A DNA stretch of 64,000 bases from Hetaerina americana (taxonomy: Eukaryota > Arthropoda > Insecta > Odonata > Calopterygidae), in NCBI GenBank assembly GCA_022747635.1, contig JAKTNV010000642.1, positions 24,445-88,444 of the forward strand, given 5' to 3'. Below are positions 61,301-64,000 of this stretch, piece after piece. The position numbers and the translations under genes are program-made. The notes beneath the pieces were generated by a model, which saw nothing but the letters and a program-made list of their open reading frames with translations, was not told where the DNA came from and did no database searches. Position 1 is the stretch's first letter. Each line of letters opens with the position of its first letter.

Positions 61301-61873
61301 ATCCTGAAAGACATGAAATGAGCATAAAAGATGCTTTAGCGCAAGTGTTAATTTTACTAAAAGAGCCCAAATTTCTGAAAATATTGCGAAAAACAACAAT
61401 CTTCTGTTTTAGAGTGAATGTTTGAGGTGTTTAGAAGGCATTTATTTCATTTTTAGAAAATTTAATTTTTTACATTTTTCCATGAAAAGTGCCAATAGAG
61501 TGAAAGTTTGAGGTGTTTAGAAGGCATTTATTTCATTTTTAGAAAATTGCCCCCCCTTTGGGTTCTAGGTGAAAATCTCACTCGACACAAATCAAACAAA
61601 AATGTTTCCATGGTGTGTATTGTTGTTCATTTTCATCAATTAAACAAAATAAAACCCAGAATTAATCTTGAAGGACAAGAAATGAGCATAAAAGTTGCTT
61701 CAGAGAAAGTGTTAATGTTACTAAAAGAGCCCAAATTTCTAAAAATATTGCGAAAAACAACAATCTTCTGTTTTAGTGTGAATGTTTGAGGTGTTTAGAA
61801 GGCATTTATTTCATTTTTAGAAAATTTAATTTTTCACATTTTTCCATGAAAAGTGCCAATACCCCCCCCTTTG
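58334..61873 (+). repeat. Higher-order unit Y, eleven monomers, 3,540 bp
   Basis: Starts are 58334, 58698, 59009, 59322, 59634, 59946, 60260, 60571, 60884, 61197 and 61561. It equals Y' plus the extra pair 59322/59634. That pair looks like a condensed second pass of the first three monomers: 59322 repeats the TGACC monomer without its linker, and 59634 joins the CTCGTCAC start (as 53491) to the GCTTCTGAG end (as 53802). Confidence 0.87.
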
Positions 61874-64000
61874 GGTTCTAGGTGAAAATCTCACTCGACA
61901 CAAATCAAACAAAAATGTTTCCATGGTGTGTATTGTTGTTCATTTTCATCAAATGACAAAAATAAAACCCAGAATTAATCCTGAAAGACATGAAATGAGC
62001 ATAAAAGATGCTTCAGCGCAAGTGTTAATTTTACTAAAAGAGCCCAAATTTCTGAAAATATTGCGAAAAACAACAATTTTCTGTTTTAGAGTGAATGTTT
62101 GAGGTGTTTAGAAGGCATTTATTTCATTTTTAGAAAATTTAATTTTTTACATTTTTCCATGAAAAGTGCCAATAGAGTGAATGTTTGAGGTTTTTAGAAG
62201 GCATTTATTTCATTTTTAGAAAATTGCCCCCCCTTTGGGTTCTAGGTGAAAATCTCACTCGACACAAATCAAACAAAAATGTTTCCATGGTGTGTATTGT
62301 TGTTTATTTTCATCAAATAAACAAAATAAAAACCAGAATTAATCCTGAAAGACAAGAAATGAGCATAAAATATGCTTCAGCGCAAGTGTTAATGTTACTA
62401 AAAGAGCCCAAATTTCTAAAAATATTGCGAAAAACAACAATCTTCTGTTTTAGAGTGAATGTTTGAGGTGTTTAGAAGGCATTTATTTCATTTTTAGAAA
62501 ATTTAATTTTTCACATTTTTCCATGAAAAGTGCCAATACCCCCCCCTTTGGGTTCTAGGTGAAAATCTCACTCGACACAAATCAAACAAAAATGTATCCA
62601 AGGTGTGTATTGTTGTTCATTTTCATCAAATAAACAAAATAAAACCCAGAATGTGTCCTGAAAGACAATAAATGATCATAAAAGATGCTTCAGCCCAGGT
62701 GGTAATGTTACTAAAAGAGCCCAAATTTCTAAAAATATTGCGAAAAACAACAATCTTCTCTTTTAGAGTGAATGTTTGAGGTGTTTAGAAGGCATTTATT
62801 TCATTTTTAGAAAATTTAATTTTTCACATTTTTCCATGAAAAGTGCCAATACCCCCCTTTGGGTTCTAGGTGAAAATCTCACTTGACGCAAATCAAACAA
62901 AAATGTTTCCATGGTGTGTATTGTTGTTCATTTTCATCAAATAAACAAAATAAAACCAAGAATTAATCTTGAAAGACAAGAAATGAGCATAAAAGTTGCT
63001 TCAGCGAAAGTGTTAATGTTACTAAAAGAGTCCAAATTTCTAAAAATATTGCGAAAAACAACAATCTTCTGTTTTAGAGTGAATGTCTGAGGTGTTTAGA
63101 AGGCATTTATTTCATTTTTAGAAAATTTAATTTTTCACATTTTTCCATGAAAAGTGCCAATACCCCCCCCTTTGGGTTCTAGGTGAAAATCTCACTTGAC
63201 GCAAATCAAACAAAAATGTTTCCATGGTGTGTATTGTTGTTCATTTTCATCAAATAAACAAAATGAAACCCAGAATGAATCCTGAAAGACAATAAAAGAT
63301 CATAAAAGATGCTTCAGCCCAAGTGTTAATGTTACTAAAAAAACCCAAATTTCTAAAAATATTGCGAAAAACAACAATCTTGTGTTTTAGAGTGAATGTT
63401 TGAGGTGTTTAGAAGGCGTTTATTTCATTTTTAGAAAATTTAATTTTTCACATTTTTCCATGAAAAGTGCCAATACCCCCCCTTTTGGGTTCTAGGTGAA
63501 AATCTCACTTGACACAAATCAAACAAAAATGTTTCCATGGTGTGTTCTGATGTTCATTTTCATCATATAAACAAAATAAAACCCAGAATTAATCCTGAAA
63601 GACATGAAATGAGCATAAAAGATGCTTTAGCGCTAGTGTTAATATTACTAAAAGAGCCCAAATTTCTGAAAATATTGCGAAAAACAACAATCTTCTGTTT
63701 TAGAGTGAATGTTTGAGGTGTTTAGAAGGCATTTATTTCATTTTAGAAAATTTAATTTTTTACATTTTTCCATGAAAAGTGCCAATAGAGTGAAAGTTTG
63801 AGGTGTTTAGAAGGCATTTATTTCATTTTTAGAAAATTGCCCCCCCTTTGGGTTCTAGGTGAAAATCTCACTCGACACAAATCAAACAAAAATGTTTCCA
63901 TGGTGTGTATTGTTGTTCATTTTCATCAATTAAACAAAATAAAACCCAGAATTAATCTTGAAGGACAAGAAATGAGCATAAAAGTTGCTTCAGAGAAAGT
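61874..64000 (+). repeat. Higher-order unit X, copy 2, cut by window end
   Basis: Starts are 61874, 62238, 62551, 62862, 63175, 63488 and 63851 (150 bp of the last). It matches 56043-58170 at an offset of 5,831 bp, one base less after a lost T near 63740. Because X and Y alternate, 5,831 bp (X+Y, 18 monomers) is a super-period here, and the next unit beyond the window is expected to be Y-like. Confidence 0.87.

Larger units (their letters stand above)
1..64000 (+). repeat. Satellite DNA array, about 312-bp monomer, whole window
   Basis: The landmark TTTGGGTTCTAGGTG recurs, with small variants, 197 times in one orientation at spacings of 306-315 or 361-365 bp (two of 287 bp), so the window is a single head-to-tail tandem array. 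The average spacing is about 326 bp. There is no unique sequence longer than a few tens of bases and no transposon, rRNA or tRNA insertion. The array is AT-rich with a short C-run once per monomer. Arrays of this size with higher-order organisation are typical of eukaryotic centromeric, pericentromeric or other heterochromatic blocks; which of these applies, and the species, cannot be read from the sequence. Confidence 0.98.

Noticed and set aside
1..64000. CRISPR array (regular repeats with spacing).
   Set aside because: The repeat is the entire 312-bp unit without unique spacers, there are no cas genes, and the features are those of eukaryotic satellite.
1..64000. Telomeric or simple-sequence repeat tracts, rRNA or 5S gene clusters.
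   Set aside because: No telomere-type hexamer or heptamer runs and no conserved rRNA or tRNA segments were seen; A-runs reach only about ten bases.

Overview
The whole 64 kb window is one uninterrupted, head-to-tail satellite DNA array. I see no gene, RNA gene, transposable element or unique-sequence island. The basic monomer is 311-315 bp, AT-rich (roughly two thirds A+T by eye) and always in the same orientation. Using the GG of the TTTGGGTTCTAGG landmark as monomer start, I placed 196 complete monomers plus a final 150-bp partial one (63851-64000). The window begins exactly at a monomer start and ends inside a monomer, so the array continues on both sides. This is eukaryotic satellite of the sort found at centromeres, pericentromeres or heterochromatic blocks. 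The sequence does not let me name the species or prove a centromere.

Monomers come in two main length classes: about 312 bp, and about 364 bp carrying an extra 52-bp 'linker' that re-duplicates part of the monomer's own 3' end (53 cases, 51 of them in otherwise full-length monomers). Sequence variants fall into recurring types. One is TTCCATGG with ATTAATCCTG, another is ATCCAAGG with GTATCCTG and CAGCCCAGG, and a third has ATCTTGAAGGAC with CAGAGAAAG. Chimeras between types are frequent.

Layout, left to right. 1-6403: a starter module, then a 2,660-bp octamer duplicated in tandem, with a trimer of about 990 bp nested in each copy. 6404-12982: related 8- and 7-monomer units of 2,609 and 2,192 bp. 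12983-24415: a mosaic of rearranged pieces of the two preceding domains, including a perfect 22-bp hairpin insertion at 18518-18564. 24416-26602: six consecutive linker monomers forming a duplicated 1,094-bp trimer. 26603-30192: more mosaic. 30193-41987: a 13-monomer higher-order unit (4,259/4,260 bp) in two full copies and one partial copy. 42302-44901: a 1,300-bp tetramer in two copies. 44902-48076: mosaic single monomers. 48077-53126: a 2,525-bp octamer in two copies, tagged by a 287-bp deletion monomer. 53127-64000: alternating units of 2,916, 2,291, 3,540 and 2,127 (cut) bp, giving a 5,831-bp super-period.

Nothing here acts as a gene set. The biology is repeat evolution: successive local tandem duplications, unequal crossovers and small replication or repair accidents, later copied along with their host units. 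The many 60-105 codon open frames are by-products of the repeat, and most use TTG or GTG starts.
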